A DNA stretch of 64,000 bases from Planctomycetaceae bacterium (lineage in GTDB: Bacteria; Planctomycetota; Planctomycetia; Planctomycetales; Planctomycetaceae), in contig JAJDEJ010000134.1 in assembly GCA_029259815.1 (NCBI GenBank), positions 62,001-126,000 on the forward strand, in the 5' to 3' direction. The translations under genes were made by a program, and so were the position numbers. How positions within the stretch are numbered: position 1 is the first letter of the stretch; every line of letters starts with the position of its first letter. The notes under the pieces were generated by a model, which did no database searches, had not been told where the DNA came from, and worked only from the letters and a program-made list of their open reading frames with translations. Shown piece after piece: positions 1-10,157 of this stretch.

Positions 1-401
1 CTTATGCGATCAGACGCCTTTTGCACAGACGAGCGCAGCTCAGTGATGTCGAGCGGCTTGGTGAGGTATGTGTAGGCGCCGCCCTGCATCGCAGTGACAG
101 CCGAGTGAACCGAGCTGTGACCAGTGAGCACGATCACCTCGGCTTCGGGCAACTCTTCTTTCGCTTTACGGAGGATGGCCAAGCCGTCGAAATCCTCCAT
201 CCGCAAGTCTGTGATGATGACATCGAAATTCTCGCTCTCGATGAACTCGATGCCCTTCTCGCCTGACGAAGCGATGGTGCACTCCGTCGACTCGCTCATG
301 AGGCTATCCGCCACGGCCTGAGCGTGAGCCTCATCGTCATCGACCACAAGAATGCGAATCGTGACTGTCGGACTATTATTCTCAGACTGCGATGTACTCA
401 T
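1..401 (-). CDS. Response regulator, receiver domain (partial, continues beyond the window)
   Basis: The first 133 codons are present; the gene runs off the left edge. It encodes a CheY-like receiver domain that would accept phosphate from a sensor histidine kinase. Visible landmarks are the acidic cluster DDD at residues 21-23, the phosphoacceptor Asp65 in 'VIITDLRM', Thr93 in 'IVLTGHS' and Lys115 in 'YLTKPLD'. The 'GAYTYLTKP' stretch resembles the receivers of NtrC-type sigma-54 activators, but no output domain is in the window, so the output class is inference. The ATG at 401 gives a short Ser/Asn-rich leader before the first beta strand. It lies downstream of the S1 protein gene on the same strand, with a spacer of about 60 bp. 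Confidence 0.85.
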   Translation of the reverse strand, partial: MSTSQSENNSPTVTIRILVVDDDEAHAQAVADSLMSESTECTIASSGEKGIEFIESENFDVIITDLRMEDFDGLAILRKAKEELPEAEVIVLTGHSSVHSAVTAMQGGAYTYLTKPLDITELRSSVQKASDRI

Positions 402-461
402 GCCGCTTGCATCGTGACGAAATGTCCGCCCAAGTCACACGTTCGTCGAGCCCGACCGACT

Positions 462-2288
462 TCAACCACCGAACTTGTTGGGGTCTCCAAACAACTGTCC
501 ACCGGTCGGCTCGCCGATTCCCCCCTTGAGTGACTCTGGATCGACGTGCTTCACGGCGGGAGCCTGATCGTCTGACGCACCCGGCTCCTCGGGCTTCTCC
601 TTGAGGGCTTTGAGTGACAGGCTGATGCGTTTCTTCGATTGGTTCACCTCCAACACCTGCACGTCAATTTCCTGCCCCACGCGGAGCACCTCATGCACCG
701 TCTTGACCCGTTTGTGGTCCAACTCGCTGATATGCACCAAGCCTTCGATGCCCGGCTCCAGCTCGACGAAAGCGCCGAAGCCTTCGATGCGGGTGACCTT
801 TCCGTGAACAGCACTCTCCGGTGGAAACTTCTCTTCAGCAGTCCGCCACGGGTTCTGCGTCATCTGACGCATCCCGAGACCGATCTTTTTCTTCTCCTGA
901 TCGACCGATAGGACCTTCACTTCGATCATTTGTCCTTCGGACAGAACTTCGCTGGGGTGATTGATGCGGCTCCAACTGATTTGCCCCACGTGCAACAAGC
1001 CATCGACGCCACCGATGTCGACGAAGGCTCCGTAGTCCTTGAGCGTCTTGACCTTGCCTTCGTACGTCTGACCCGGGGCCAACTTCTCGAAGAAGTCCTT
1101 CTCCGTTTGCACTCGTGTCTCTTCGAGGATTTTGCGACGGCTGAGGACGAGCTTGCGGCGTTTGGGATTCACCTCGGTGATGTGTGCCTGCAGCTTTTGA
1201 CCGACATAAGCAGTGAGGTCCGCGACGTAGCCGAGTTCGACCTGACTGGCCGGCATGAAGCCTCGCAGGCTGCCGACGCTGACTTCCAGTCCGCCCTTGT
1301 TCGTCTGGTTGACCACACATTCGACGACTTGATCGACGCTGACTTCGTCCCAATTGCCACGCACCTTCGCCCCCGAAGACGGCAGGTTGACGTGCATCAA
1401 GCCTTCGGTCTCGTCGATGCGATTGACGATGACCTCGATCGGCTCGCCCTGCATGGGTTGCTTGCGGAGTCCGAATTGTCGCCGCGAGAGGACGCCTGAA
1501 TAGCGGAGTCCGAAGTCGATGAGCATGTCATCGCCGTGGATTGACTGGACCGTGCCCTTGAGCCGCGTGCCTTGAGAGACGTCTTCGTCGGTCACGGCTG
1601 TGGCGGCTGCGTCCTGTTCACCCTCAGTCACCGTGGGCGGCTCCGCAGTTGCATCGCCCGTCATGGCGGCTTCGAGCTGGGCCTCGATGTCCGCATCGAG
1701 TTCTTCACTCTTTGGCGGAAGCGCAACAGGTTCCGCAGGCGGAGCGATCGTTGTTTCGCTGGAAGCGGCTTCGCTCTGGGCAGCATCAGCTGATTCAATC
1801 GATTGGTCGTCTGAAGAGGCAGGTGTCTCAGCGACGGGCTGATCGGTGCTGGCTGACTCGCTGGTCTCTGAACCGTCCGACGCCTCTGGAGCAGGCGGGG
1901 TCGCTTCTCCGACAAGTGCAGCAATTGACGGAACAGGTTTGGCGATGTCCAGAGAGAGTGTGGGATTCAGTTGCACCCTGCGACGCGGCTGATCTTTCGT
2001 CTCCGCAACCGCCACAGTTTCGTCGCTTGGCGGTTGCTCGCTTTCGGGAACAGCAGTCGTCGTCTCTTCTGTGACTTCCGCAGATGCGACCGGCTCCTCA
2101 GAGGCTGGCACTGTGGCCGTCGGTTCCTCGCCCGGCGTCGGTGCTTCTGATGGCTGCGATGCCTCCGGCGTCTGATCGACGAGTGCTTGTGGCGGACGCT
2201 CAGGCATGACTTGCTCAGGAGCCGGGTCGTGCTCATTCGCCGGAGATTCTGACTCGACGGGAGGAGTGACGCTGTTTTCAGTCGACAT
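462..2288 (-). CDS. S1 RNA-binding domain protein (RpsA-like) with long acidic N-terminus
   Basis: 608 residues. Residues about 1-240 are low-complexity and rich in Glu, Ala, Pro, Ser and Thr. Four S1 OB-fold repeats follow at about 241-303, 318-385, 407-474 and 491-560. The last two are the most canonical ('[21 protein letters not shown]' split over the third, '[21 protein letters not shown]' type core in the fourth). S1 proteins bind single-stranded RNA, in ribosomal protein S1 helping mRNA engage the 30S subunit. Four repeats rather than six, plus the acidic tail, make a direct bS1 assignment uncertain; it could be an auxiliary S1 protein. A short tail rich in Pro and Gly ends the protein. 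The ATG at 2288 is the natural start. Confidence 0.9.
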   Translation of the reverse strand: MSTENSVTPPVESESPANEHDPAPEQVMPERPPQALVDQTPEASQPSEAPTPGEEPTATVPASEEPVASAEVTEETTTAVPESEQPPSDETVAVAETKDQPRRRVQLNPTLSLDIAKPVPSIAALVGEATPPAPEASDGSETSESASTDQPVAETPASSDDQSIESADAAQSEAASSETTIAPPAEPVALPPKSEELDADIEAQLEAAMTGDATAEPPTVTEGEQDAAATAVTDEDVSQGTRLKGTVQSIHGDDMLIDFGLRYSGVLSRRQFGLRKQPMQGEPIEVIVNRIDETEGLMHVNLPSSGAKVRGNWDEVSVDQVVECVVNQTNKGGLEVSVGSLRGFMPASQVELGYVADLTAYVGQKLQAHITEVNPKRRKLVLSRRKILEETRVQTEKDFFEKLAPGQTYEGKVKTLKDYGAFVDIGGVDGLLHVGQISWSRINHPSEVLSEGQMIEVKVLSVDQEKKKIGLGMRQMTQNPWRTAEEKFPPESAVHGKVTRIEGFGAFVELEPGIEGLVHISELDHKRVKTVHEVLRVGQEIDVQVLEVNQSKKRISLSLKALKEKPEEPGASDDQAPAVKHVDPESLKGGIGEPTGGQLFGDPNKFGG

Positions 2289-2383
2289 ACGAAGTTCGCT
2301 GCAAAGCCGGAGGAAAGATCAAAGTTAATTCACAGCACCCTGCCCGCGAGTGGGAGCCGTCCAGGAGTGTTCTCAAAAGACCA

Positions 2384-2454
2384 GTAGCTGGATTCGCAAG
2401 AATTCAGTTCGGTCGGATATCGGTCGACGTCTGAACTCTTGCGAGTTCAGCTAC
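2384..2454. repeat. Inverted repeat, family 'GTAGCTG...TTCAG', copy 1
   Basis: Arms at 2384-2407 and 2431-2454, 24 bp each, begin and end with GTAGCTG / TTCAGCTAC and can pair with a few mismatches around a 23-bp loop. A second copy lies at 44136-44210. It sits between the thioesterase stop and the S1 gene start, both on the minus strand, so it would be transcribed if the genes are read together. Confidence 0.85.
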
Positions 2455-2472
2455 GGTGAAATGAGATTGCTT

Positions 2473-2922
2473 CTAGGTGACATCGCTGGATTGTCTTGTT
2501 TCTGAAGGGCTGGGTTCACGTTTTGCATCGCCGAAGAGCAAGCCCTCGGAAAGTCGTTGCACCTGTCCGTCCTGATTGATGCAGGCCAACACCGTCTTTC
2601 CATTGACGATGATGTCTGACCCGCGAGTGATCTCATATTCGTGTTCGAGTTTGGCGGGCGTCATGCGCGTCTGTCGGGTGCGAATCGTGAGCAAGTCATC
2701 GTACTTGGCCGGCAGTTTGTACTTGCACTCCAGAGACACGACGACAAAAAACAGTCCGCGTGATTCGAACTCTCGATAACTCCCGCCGTGCGAGCGAAAC
2801 AGCTCCGTCCGTCCCATCTCGAAATAGTCGATGTATGTCGCATGATGCACAATGCCCATCGCGTCGGTCTCGCCATAACGGACGCGAACTGTGATCTCGT
2901 GATCGTCTCCGGATGCGGACAT
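2473..2922 (-). CDS. Acyl-CoA thioesterase, 4HBT/YbgC family
   Basis: About 149 residues from the ATG at 2922, the usual size of a single-hotdog thioesterase. These enzymes hydrolyse acyl-CoA or hydroxybenzoyl-CoA thioesters in the cytoplasm. The active-site loop 'RYGETDAMGIVHHATYIDYF' near the N-terminus has the family Asp followed by Gly and the Tyr of the D-x-x-G-x-V-x-x-x-x-Y signature. A TTG at 2934 overlaps the transaldolase stop and would add four residues; I prefer the ATG, which has the better start codon. The gene directly follows transaldolase on the same strand and is probably cotranscribed. Substrate cannot be told from sequence. Confidence 0.88.
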   Translation of the reverse strand: MSASGDDHEITVRVRYGETDAMGIVHHATYIDYFEMGRTELFRSHGGSYREFESRGLFFVVVSLECKYKLPAKYDDLLTIRTRQTRMTPAKLEHEYEITRGSDIIVNGKTVLACINQDGQVQRLSEGLLFGDAKREPSPSETRQSSDVT

Positions 2923-2930
2923 AGGGCTCG

Positions 2931-3992
<1,062 letters not shown>

Positions 3993-4151
3993 CACACGTC
4001 CTGAATCGTCGCTCGTACAATGCCTGCGGGTCGTCCGACTCACTACAATCAGAGAGCCAGACAGGGACGTGATGATAACCGAGCCATCCACAAGGGGAAA
4101 CCCCCGGCGAGGATTCGTCAAGTTTCTGGCAACGAGTCTGTCTGTCACGTC

Positions 4152-4257
4152 GGGTGGCACGCCCTGACGCAGGAAGGGCGTGGCGAGTGGTTCTGGAGCA
4201 TCGCAGCTTTGCACCACGCTCGCCACGCCCATCCCGTTGGTCTGGGACGTGCCACCC
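4152..4257. repeat. Inverted repeat, family 'GGGTGGCACG...GGGCGTGGCGAG'
   Basis: The ends GGGTGGCACG (4152-4161) and CGTGCCACCC (4248-4257) are complementary. An inner pair, GGGCGTGGCGAGTGG against CCACGCTCGCCACGCCC, makes a long cruciform-capable element. It lies in the divergent spacer between transaldolase and purB, where the promoters of both genes should be. Confidence 0.8.
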
Positions 4258-4305
4258 TGATGTGAATTGTGAAAGAACAAACAAGGCACTGGAAGGACCG
4301 ATCGC

Positions 4306-5736
4306 GTGAGCCACGACACCTACGAGAACCCGCTCATCACCCGATATGCCTCGTCCGAGATGAGCAGCATCTGGTCCGCCCAGAGAAAGCACTCCACCTG
4401 GCGACAGCTCTGGGTCGCCCTCGCGGAGGCTGAGCGTGAACTGGATCTCGCCATCAGCGAAGACCAGGTCAACGAACTTCGCTCGCACATCGGCGACATC
4501 GATTTCGATGCCGCTGCCACGTACGAACGAGAACTGCGACATGACGTCATGGCCCACGTGCATGCTTATCGTGACCAATGTCCGTCTGCAGGGGGGATCC
4601 TTCACCTTGGAGCGACCAGTTGTTACGTCACCGACAACTCCGAACTGATCCAGATTCGCAGCAGCCTCGAACTTATCCGCGATCGCCTCGTCCGTGTGAT
4701 TGACCGACTCGCCACCTTCGCTGAGGAGTATCGTGATCTGCCCTGTCTCGGCTTCACCCATCTGCAACCGGCCCAACCAACCACCGTCGGCAAGCGGGCA
4801 ACTCTCTGGTGCCACGACCTCGTGCTCGACCTCGAAGAGATCGAATACCGGCTGTCGACGCTCAAGTTCCGAGGCGTGAAAGGCACAACCGGCACACAAG
4901 CGTCGTTCCTCTCTCTCTTCGACGGCGACCACGCCAAGGTCGAACAACTCGATCGACTCGTCACTGAGAAGATGGGCTTTACCGCGAGCTACCCTGTCAC
5001 CGGTCAGACCTACTCCCGTAAGATCGACGCCCAGGTACTCGCTTCCCTGTCTGGCATCGGACAGTCGTGTCACAAGGCGGGTAGCGACTTGCGTCTGCTC
5101 CAGAACCGCAAAGAGATCGAGGAACCGTTCGGTGAGAAGCAGATCGGTTCCTCCGCGATGGCCTACAAGCGAAACCCGATGCGGGCCGAACGCATGTGCT
5201 CGCTCGCCCGCTTCGCCATGTCGCTTACCGCCAACGCCGATTACACGATGGCAACGCAGTGGATGGAACGCACACTCGACGACTCCGCCAACCGCCGTCT
5301 GTCGCTGCCACAGTCGTTCCTCGCTATCGACGCCTGCCTGCTGATCTACGCCAACGTCACCAACGGTCTGGTCGTCTACCCACAGGTCATCGAGAAGCAC
5401 CTCATGGAAGAACTCCCCTTCATGGCGACCGAAGAAATCCTCATGGCCGCAGTGCAGTCGGGTGGCGACCGACAGGAACTCCACGAAGTCATCCGCCAAC
5501 ACAGCCAGTTGGCGTCAGCCGAGGTCAAACAACACGGCCGGCCCAACGACCTCATCACCCGCCTGCAAAGCGAAGACGCCTTCGCCAGCGTCGACCTCGC
5601 CGGCACTCTTGACCCCACCCGCTACATCGGTCGCGCCCCCGAACAGGTCGACGCGTTCATCGCCAACGTGATCGCCCCCATCCGCGAGCAACATGCCGAT
5701 GTCCTGACCAGCGTTGATGTCGACCTGATTGTGTGA
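4306..5736 (+). CDS. purB: Adenylosuccinate lyase
   Basis: 476 residues from a GTG start. It catalyses two eliminations of fumarate in purine synthesis, from SAICAR and from adenylosuccinate. The fumarase/aspartase superfamily signature is clear near residues 280-295 ('[17 protein letters not shown]'), and other conserved blocks are '[12 protein letters not shown]' and '[16 protein letters not shown]'. The length matches the eukaryote-like PurB group. No other purine genes are adjacent. A large antisense frame (3937-5502) is a codon-bias shadow. GTG is chosen because homology starts at once and no upstream ATG fits. Confidence 0.95.
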   Translation: MSHDTYENPLITRYASSEMSSIWSAQRKHSTWRQLWVALAEAERELDLAISEDQVNELRSHIGDIDFDAAATYERELRHDVMAHVHAYRDQCPSAGGILHLGATSCYVTDNSELIQIRSSLELIRDRLVRVIDRLATFAEEYRDLPCLGFTHLQPAQPTTVGKRATLWCHDLVLDLEEIEYRLSTLKFRGVKGTTGTQASFLSLFDGDHAKVEQLDRLVTEKMGFTASYPVTGQTYSRKIDAQVLASLSGIGQSCHKAGSDLRLLQNRKEIEEPFGEKQIGSSAMAYKRNPMRAERMCSLARFAMSLTANADYTMATQWMERTLDDSANRRLSLPQSFLAIDACLLIYANVTNGLVVYPQVIEKHLMEELPFMATEEILMAAVQSGGDRQELHEVIRQHSQLASAEVKQHGRPNDLITRLQSEDAFASVDLAGTLDPTRYIGRAPEQVDAFIANVIAPIREQHADVLTSVDVDLIV

Positions 5737-5800
5737 TCAGTTGGACAGACCTGTCCGAAAGTTCAACGAGCGTGACAACTCAATTTTGGGCAATCCAAGA

Positions 5801-5828
5801 TTGACGCCGAGAATTCATGCTGGATTAT
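5801..5828 (+). promoter_or_regulatory. Possible sigma-70-like promoter for the 5888 gene
   Basis: TTGACG (5801-5806), a 16-base spacer and GATTAT (5823-5828) lie 60 bases before the ATG at 5888. A strong ribosome-binding site GGGAGG is at 5875-5880. The -10 box is weak, so this is a guess from consensus only. Confidence 0.3.
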
Positions 5829-5887
5829 CGATCGCGGAAGTTATGATGCTGGAATCTCATCGAATTCTCTGATCGGGAGGGCATCTC

Positions 5888-7444
5888 ATGTCAGGTCGAA
5901 GTCGCCGCGAGTTTCTTGAGGATGTCGGGCGGGGAATGCTCGTGGCCAGCGTTGGAGCAACGACAGCGGTTGATCTGGGACTGTCAACCTGTCAGGCAGC
6001 TGAGGATCCAGGCGAGAGACTGACATTCGGTTCGCTGGAGCCGCTCGTGTCACTCATGCAGGAGACACCGGCTGACCGACTCCTGCCATTGCTGGTGGGC
6101 AAGCTGGGGCAGGGGACTGATCTCAAGACGCTCATTTCAGCGGCAGCGCTCGCAAATGCGCGCGCATTCGGCGGACAGGACTACACCGGGTATCACACGT
6201 TGATGGCGCTGTTGCCTGCCTACGAGATGTCACAAGAGTTGCCGCAGGAGCGTCAGGCGTTGCCCATCCTCAAGGTGTTGTATCGAAACACGAGTCGCAT
6301 CCATGATCAAGACGCAGACGACCACGACACATTGCATCCTGTCGCACACGGCGCGGTCGTGGACGTCGATCGAGCGGGCGAGCAGTTGCGTGAGTCGGTC
6401 CGCGCGATCGATTGGGATCAAGCCGAGGCTCAGTTCGCAACCATCGCTACCGGCCCTCCCGGCGAGGCTTTCAATCATCTGCAATTTGCGGTGCAAGACG
6501 AGATCAACGTGCATCGCGTCGTGCTGGCCTGGCGATCATGGGCACTGCTCAGTCTGACAGGAGAGCAGCACGCACATTCGCTGCTGCGACAGTCGGTTCG
6601 CTTCTGCCTGCAGAGTGAGGAGTCCTTTGAAGAGCGTGGGAATCCGCGTTCGCCGATCCGGAGCCTGCTGCCGCAGTTGCTCGACGAACATCACCTGCTC
6701 AGCCGACCGATCGGGACGCGACCGGCTGAGGATGGCTGGATCGAGGAGTTGGGTCGCACGATCTTTCGCGGCACACGCGAGCAAGGCGCAGCTGCTGTTG
6801 CCTCAGCTCTCGCGGAAGGATTCGACCCGGAAGATGTCGGGGCCGCAATCTCCCTCGCCGCCAATCTGCTTGTCCTGCACGATCCCGGTCGGTTAGAGAG
6901 AAACAGCACTCCGGTGAAGCCGCCCGGCTGTGTGCATGGCGACTCCGTGGGCGTGCATGCCTCCGATGCAGCCAATGCCTGGCGCAGCATCGCTAGAGTG
7001 AGCAACCATCGAAATCAGGTCGCCAGTCTGGTTGTCGCCGGCTTTCACACGGCAGGACAACATGGCCGAGTTACCGACAATCCCTATCCATACACCGATG
7101 CTCTGGAGAGTCTCTCGACCAACGATGGGCCGACGTTGCTTCTCCAGTTGGAAAAAGCGATCCGGTCCAACGAACAGGCACGTGCCTCTGCGATCGCACA
7201 TCGATACGGAGAGCACGACCTGCCATCACGTCCGTTGTTCGACGTCCTGCTGAAGTACGCAGTCAGCGAAGACGGTGCTCTGCACGCTGAGAAGTATTAC
7301 CGCACAGTTGCCGAGGAATTTGCCTCCAGCCGACCCGCTTTCCGCTGGCAGCAAGCCATCGCCCTCGCCCGCGTCACCGCCAGCGAGCACGGCTACGCCG
7401 CCCCCGGTTATGCCGAAGCCTGCGACCTCCTTGGAGTGTCATAG
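5888..7444 (+). CDS. Tat-signal protein of unknown function
   Basis: 518 residues. The N-terminus 'GRSRREFLEDVGRGMLVASVGA' is a twin-arginine signal followed by a hydrophobic stretch, so export in a folded state is likely. The rest looks helical and has blocks rich in His and Gly, such as 'GGQDYTGYHTLMALLP', 'VHGDSVGVHASDAANAW' and 'VVAGFHTAGQHG', that could belong to a metal or cofactor site. I do not recognise a named domain. Homologues with this layout are known to me only as planctomycete hypotheticals. A good Shine-Dalgarno sequence supports the start. It converges with the minus-strand gene at 7495. Confidence 0.8.
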   Translation: MSGRSRREFLEDVGRGMLVASVGATTAVDLGLSTCQAAEDPGERLTFGSLEPLVSLMQETPADRLLPLLVGKLGQGTDLKTLISAAALANARAFGGQDYTGYHTLMALLPAYEMSQELPQERQALPILKVLYRNTSRIHDQDADDHDTLHPVAHGAVVDVDRAGEQLRESVRAIDWDQAEAQFATIATGPPGEAFNHLQFAVQDEINVHRVVLAWRSWALLSLTGEQHAHSLLRQSVRFCLQSEESFEERGNPRSPIRSLLPQLLDEHHLLSRPIGTRPAEDGWIEELGRTIFRGTREQGAAAVASALAEGFDPEDVGAAISLAANLLVLHDPGRLERNSTPVKPPGCVHGDSVGVHASDAANAWRSIARVSNHRNQVASLVVAGFHTAGQHGRVTDNPYPYTDALESLSTNDGPTLLLQLEKAIRSNEQARASAIAHRYGEHDLPSRPLFDVLLKYAVSEDGALHAEKYYRTVAEEFASSRPAFRWQQAIALARVTASEHGYAAPGYAEACDLLGVS

Positions 7445-7494
7445 GTCATCGCCATCGGTGAGACTTGCCGGTTGGGGACGAACGTTTCGTTCGT

Positions 7495-9060
7495 TCAATC
7501 GGATGACTTCCGATCAGATCCTGTAACGCGCGACAGGAGGTTGCTCATGATCTTCTCGACTCGTGGGTCAGGCCCGTGCGGACGGCTCCAGTGGGACCAG
7601 GGGAGGATGTGCCCCGGTGGTGTTGAGAGCCCCTGTGACCAGAAGATGGTGGCGGCGTTAAAGACGAAGTTTCCTCTTGGGCCCGGGAAGATGGTCGCTG
7701 CGTAACGTCCTTCGTTATCACCGCCTGCCCAGACGGAACCCTCGGCGAGCACTTCGAGCCCCTGACGTTCGAGGTCGGGTTCGCCGTGGTGCTCCCAGCC
7801 GACGAGTCCGGGGATGCTCTCGCCGTGCTGCATGCCGGTGCCGGCGAAGATCCAGTGCTCGGGGTTGGTGCAGGTCCAGTCGCCACCGCCGTTAAAGGGG
7901 ACGACGCTGCGGGCACCGATGATGTTGCGTTCATCGGGAGCCTTGCCGGTCAGGCCCGGGAAGATGTTCGGATACGTCTCCAACTCGTCACGCCGCATCG
8001 ATCCATACGAGCCTGTGCGTGTGATGATGCGTTGAGGTCGCCCGTCGTGACTGTCTGAGAATGGCGAGACGACAAACACAGAATTCCCACTCAGCCACAG
8101 GAAGTTGACACCCGCTTCGATGGCGGCTTCCGCGGCGTGATACTGTCGCACATCCCAATACTCGTCGTGACCGACGCTGATGAACGAGCGGCATCGCGTG
8201 AGAAAGTCAGCATTGACTGTGTCGCTGTTGCAGCCGTACGTGACGTCGTACCCGTGCTGCTCCAGCCAGTAGCAGAGGGGAAACTCCCACAACAGAAACT
8301 CGCCCGATCCGATCGACAACGCCGGCTCGAAGATCTGGGTATACATGCCATAGGGGCGATCAAAGCTGACCGCGACACCGGGCGCATGGGCGCCATCAGG
8401 GTGCGTGTACAGAGACTCATGCTCCGGCCACTGATTGTACGCTTGCCACGTATTGTCACTGCACTGAAACAGCACGTCCGCCTGTCGGTCGTCACGCACA
8501 ATGAAGATCACATAACTCTGCCAATACGGCTCCGACTTCGACTCGGGGATCGTCGTCAGCTTGCCGAGATAGACACCACTCAGCCAGTCGTCCGGAATGG
8601 TAAACTCGACGGATGGTTCCCATCGACATTCGCGAAGACGCTCCGGCAACGGCGTCATCTCGGGCACCGGCTGTGTTGCCCCGTCCAGTGGACCAAACTG
8701 CCGCACATGCCTCGCACCCGCACCGCCGTAGTAGCCCATGCGATAGACATCAATCGTGAACTGCCGCGCCGGCTCCGTACTCACATGAATGCTCAGCGTC
8801 TGCCCGGCAGCAATCGACTGATGCGAGCAGTACCCCTCGATGAGCGACGTGCGAAACTTCCCCTCATTGATCCGCACTCGCGTCAACTGCCAGTCCGTCG
8901 TTCCCGACCGCACATTCTCTCGTTGAATCAGTGACGACGGCGTTTCCGCACCCTGCACTTGTGCCGTCCCCGCAGCCATCGTCAGACCCAGCGACGACGC
9001 CACTGCACCCTTCAAGACATCACGACGACCCATGCCGACATCGTTTGCACATTCACTCAT
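7495..9060 (-). CDS. N,N-dimethylformamidase large-subunit-like protein, Tat-exported
   Basis: 521 residues with the Tat signal 'MGRRDVLKGAVASSLGLTMAAG'. The body resembles the C-terminal domain of the dimethylformamidase beta subunit: 'LFQCSDNTWQAYNQWP', 'SFDRPYGMYTQ', 'LCYWLEQHGYDVTYGCNSD' and 'FISVGHDEYWDV'. The last block is the most characteristic, with candidate metal or catalytic His, Asp and Glu. Known family members hydrolyse formamides, but the true substrate here is unknown and a carbohydrate-related role is as likely. It is the last gene of a minus-strand group with the 9144 and 10154 genes, an 83-bp gap upstream. Confidence 0.75.
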   Translation of the reverse strand: MSECANDVGMGRRDVLKGAVASSLGLTMAAGTAQVQGAETPSSLIQRENVRSGTTDWQLTRVRINEGKFRTSLIEGYCSHQSIAAGQTLSIHVSTEPARQFTIDVYRMGYYGGAGARHVRQFGPLDGATQPVPEMTPLPERLRECRWEPSVEFTIPDDWLSGVYLGKLTTIPESKSEPYWQSYVIFIVRDDRQADVLFQCSDNTWQAYNQWPEHESLYTHPDGAHAPGVAVSFDRPYGMYTQIFEPALSIGSGEFLLWEFPLCYWLEQHGYDVTYGCNSDTVNADFLTRCRSFISVGHDEYWDVRQYHAAEAAIEAGVNFLWLSGNSVFVVSPFSDSHDGRPQRIITRTGSYGSMRRDELETYPNIFPGLTGKAPDERNIIGARSVVPFNGGGDWTCTNPEHWIFAGTGMQHGESIPGLVGWEHHGEPDLERQGLEVLAEGSVWAGGDNEGRYAATIFPGPRGNFVFNAATIFWSQGLSTPPGHILPWSHWSRPHGPDPRVEKIMSNLLSRVTGSDRKSSD

Positions 9061-9143
9061 TCTTGACCCCCATCTGAGGCTTCAGCAGACAACTTTTCGC
9101 AGGCAGGCGCACTGCCATTCGTGTCTGTCACCGTTGTGAACAT

Positions 9144-10157
9144 TCACGGAACATTCTGCCCCAAGGCAACGCGGTGCAACCTTGCGACACGCTCGACTTG
9201 CTCAGCCGACTTGTAGGGCACGTACATGGCCCGCATGATGAGTTGGTATCGCTGGCCGACTTCATAGTCCGGAATCATTAACTGAAAGTCCCAAGCCGGG
9301 TTGCCGTCGCCTCCGCCTGACGGTGACTGCGAGAGTCGAACCTGGTCCTGCGGTCGGAACATCTGGATGAAGGCCATCCCGTGACTCACTCCAAAGTACC
9401 ACGGTTCGTCATAGCGGTACTTTGACCGGTTGAACACCAGCGTCAGCTCGAAGTCATCATCATGCACGAACTCTCGATGGTCGTCGGGAGACAGGTGCGT
9501 CGAGAACTCTCCGTGAGCCGGAGTCACGCCACGGATCCATCGTGCAGGCTGATTTCTTCCGTCATCATGGCCACGAAAGTGAATGTCGAACGACTCCGGC
9601 TGATGGATGTAGCTCGCCCAGAACAGGCCGATGTAGTCATGAGCAAACGTTCGTTCACGAGGGATGCATTCGAACGTCATCTCGATCGTACCATCGTCGA
9701 GCAGCTCATAACGAAGAGCACTCTCCAGTTTCCAATGAGGTGTCGGCGGCTGATACAGCTCCACGGTATGATCATTGATGACTCGCAGCTCCATCTTGGC
9801 CTTTCTCGGCTCAAACAGAATGTCGCGACCTGGAGCGTTCGTGCCGTCATGAATGTGCTCATAGTTCAGCCCCGCGTAACTCGGAACGAACAGATTCTGC
9901 GGTTGCCTGGCATGAGTGAGAGACGCGATGCCGCTGTATCCTGCCCGATGCCCCGGCAGCACGTCGTTATCGACGGCCCGATTGTCGACAACAACAGCGG
10001 TCACAGGACCACGTTCAAGGACTGCGTAGCCTGTGTCCGACGAAGTGTAGGTATTCGACTTGTTATCGAGTGTTGTCTGCGGCTCGATGTCTCCCGCAGA
10101 AGTAGCCGCCTGCGCAGCCAGAAAGACCGTCACGACGGTTGAGAAAGATCGCATCAT
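9144..10157 (-). CDS. Secreted protein, possible galactose-mutarotase-like fold
   Basis: 337 residues with a short signal peptide ending near 'AATSAG'. It is beta-rich and contains 'LRYELLDDGTIEMTFECIPRE' type segments and several Trp/His pairs, as in carbohydrate-binding beta-sandwich or mutarotase-like domains; this is inference from pattern. No catalytic motif is recognised. Its ATG overlaps the stop of the ceramidase-like gene by four bases (10154-10157, ATGA), which indicates translational coupling and a shared role in processing an external substrate. Confidence 0.75.
   Translation of the reverse strand: MMRSFSTVVTVFLAAQAATSAGDIEPQTTLDNKSNTYTSSDTGYAVLERGPVTAVVVDNRAVDNDVLPGHRAGYSGIASLTHARQPQNLFVPSYAGLNYEHIHDGTNAPGRDILFEPRKAKMELRVINDHTVELYQPPTPHWKLESALRYELLDDGTIEMTFECIPRERTFAHDYIGLFWASYIHQPESFDIHFRGHDDGRNQPARWIRGVTPAHGEFSTHLSPDDHREFVHDDDFELTLVFNRSKYRYDEPWYFGVSHGMAFIQMFRPQDQVRLSQSPSGGGDGNPAWDFQLMIPDYEVGQRYQLIMRAMYVPYKSAEQVERVARLHRVALGQNVP

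Noticed and set aside
835-1353. 172-codon frame on the minus strand inside the S1 gene
   Set aside because: It is a shifted frame of the S1 gene with Arg/Gln-rich sequence and no ribosome-binding site.
8137-8934. 265-codon frame antisense to the dimethylformamidase-like gene
   Set aside because: Shadow frame; the opposite strand encodes a clear Tat-signal protein.
9462-10142. 226-codon plus-strand frame
   Set aside because: Antisense to the secreted mutarotase-like gene, without recognisable domains.
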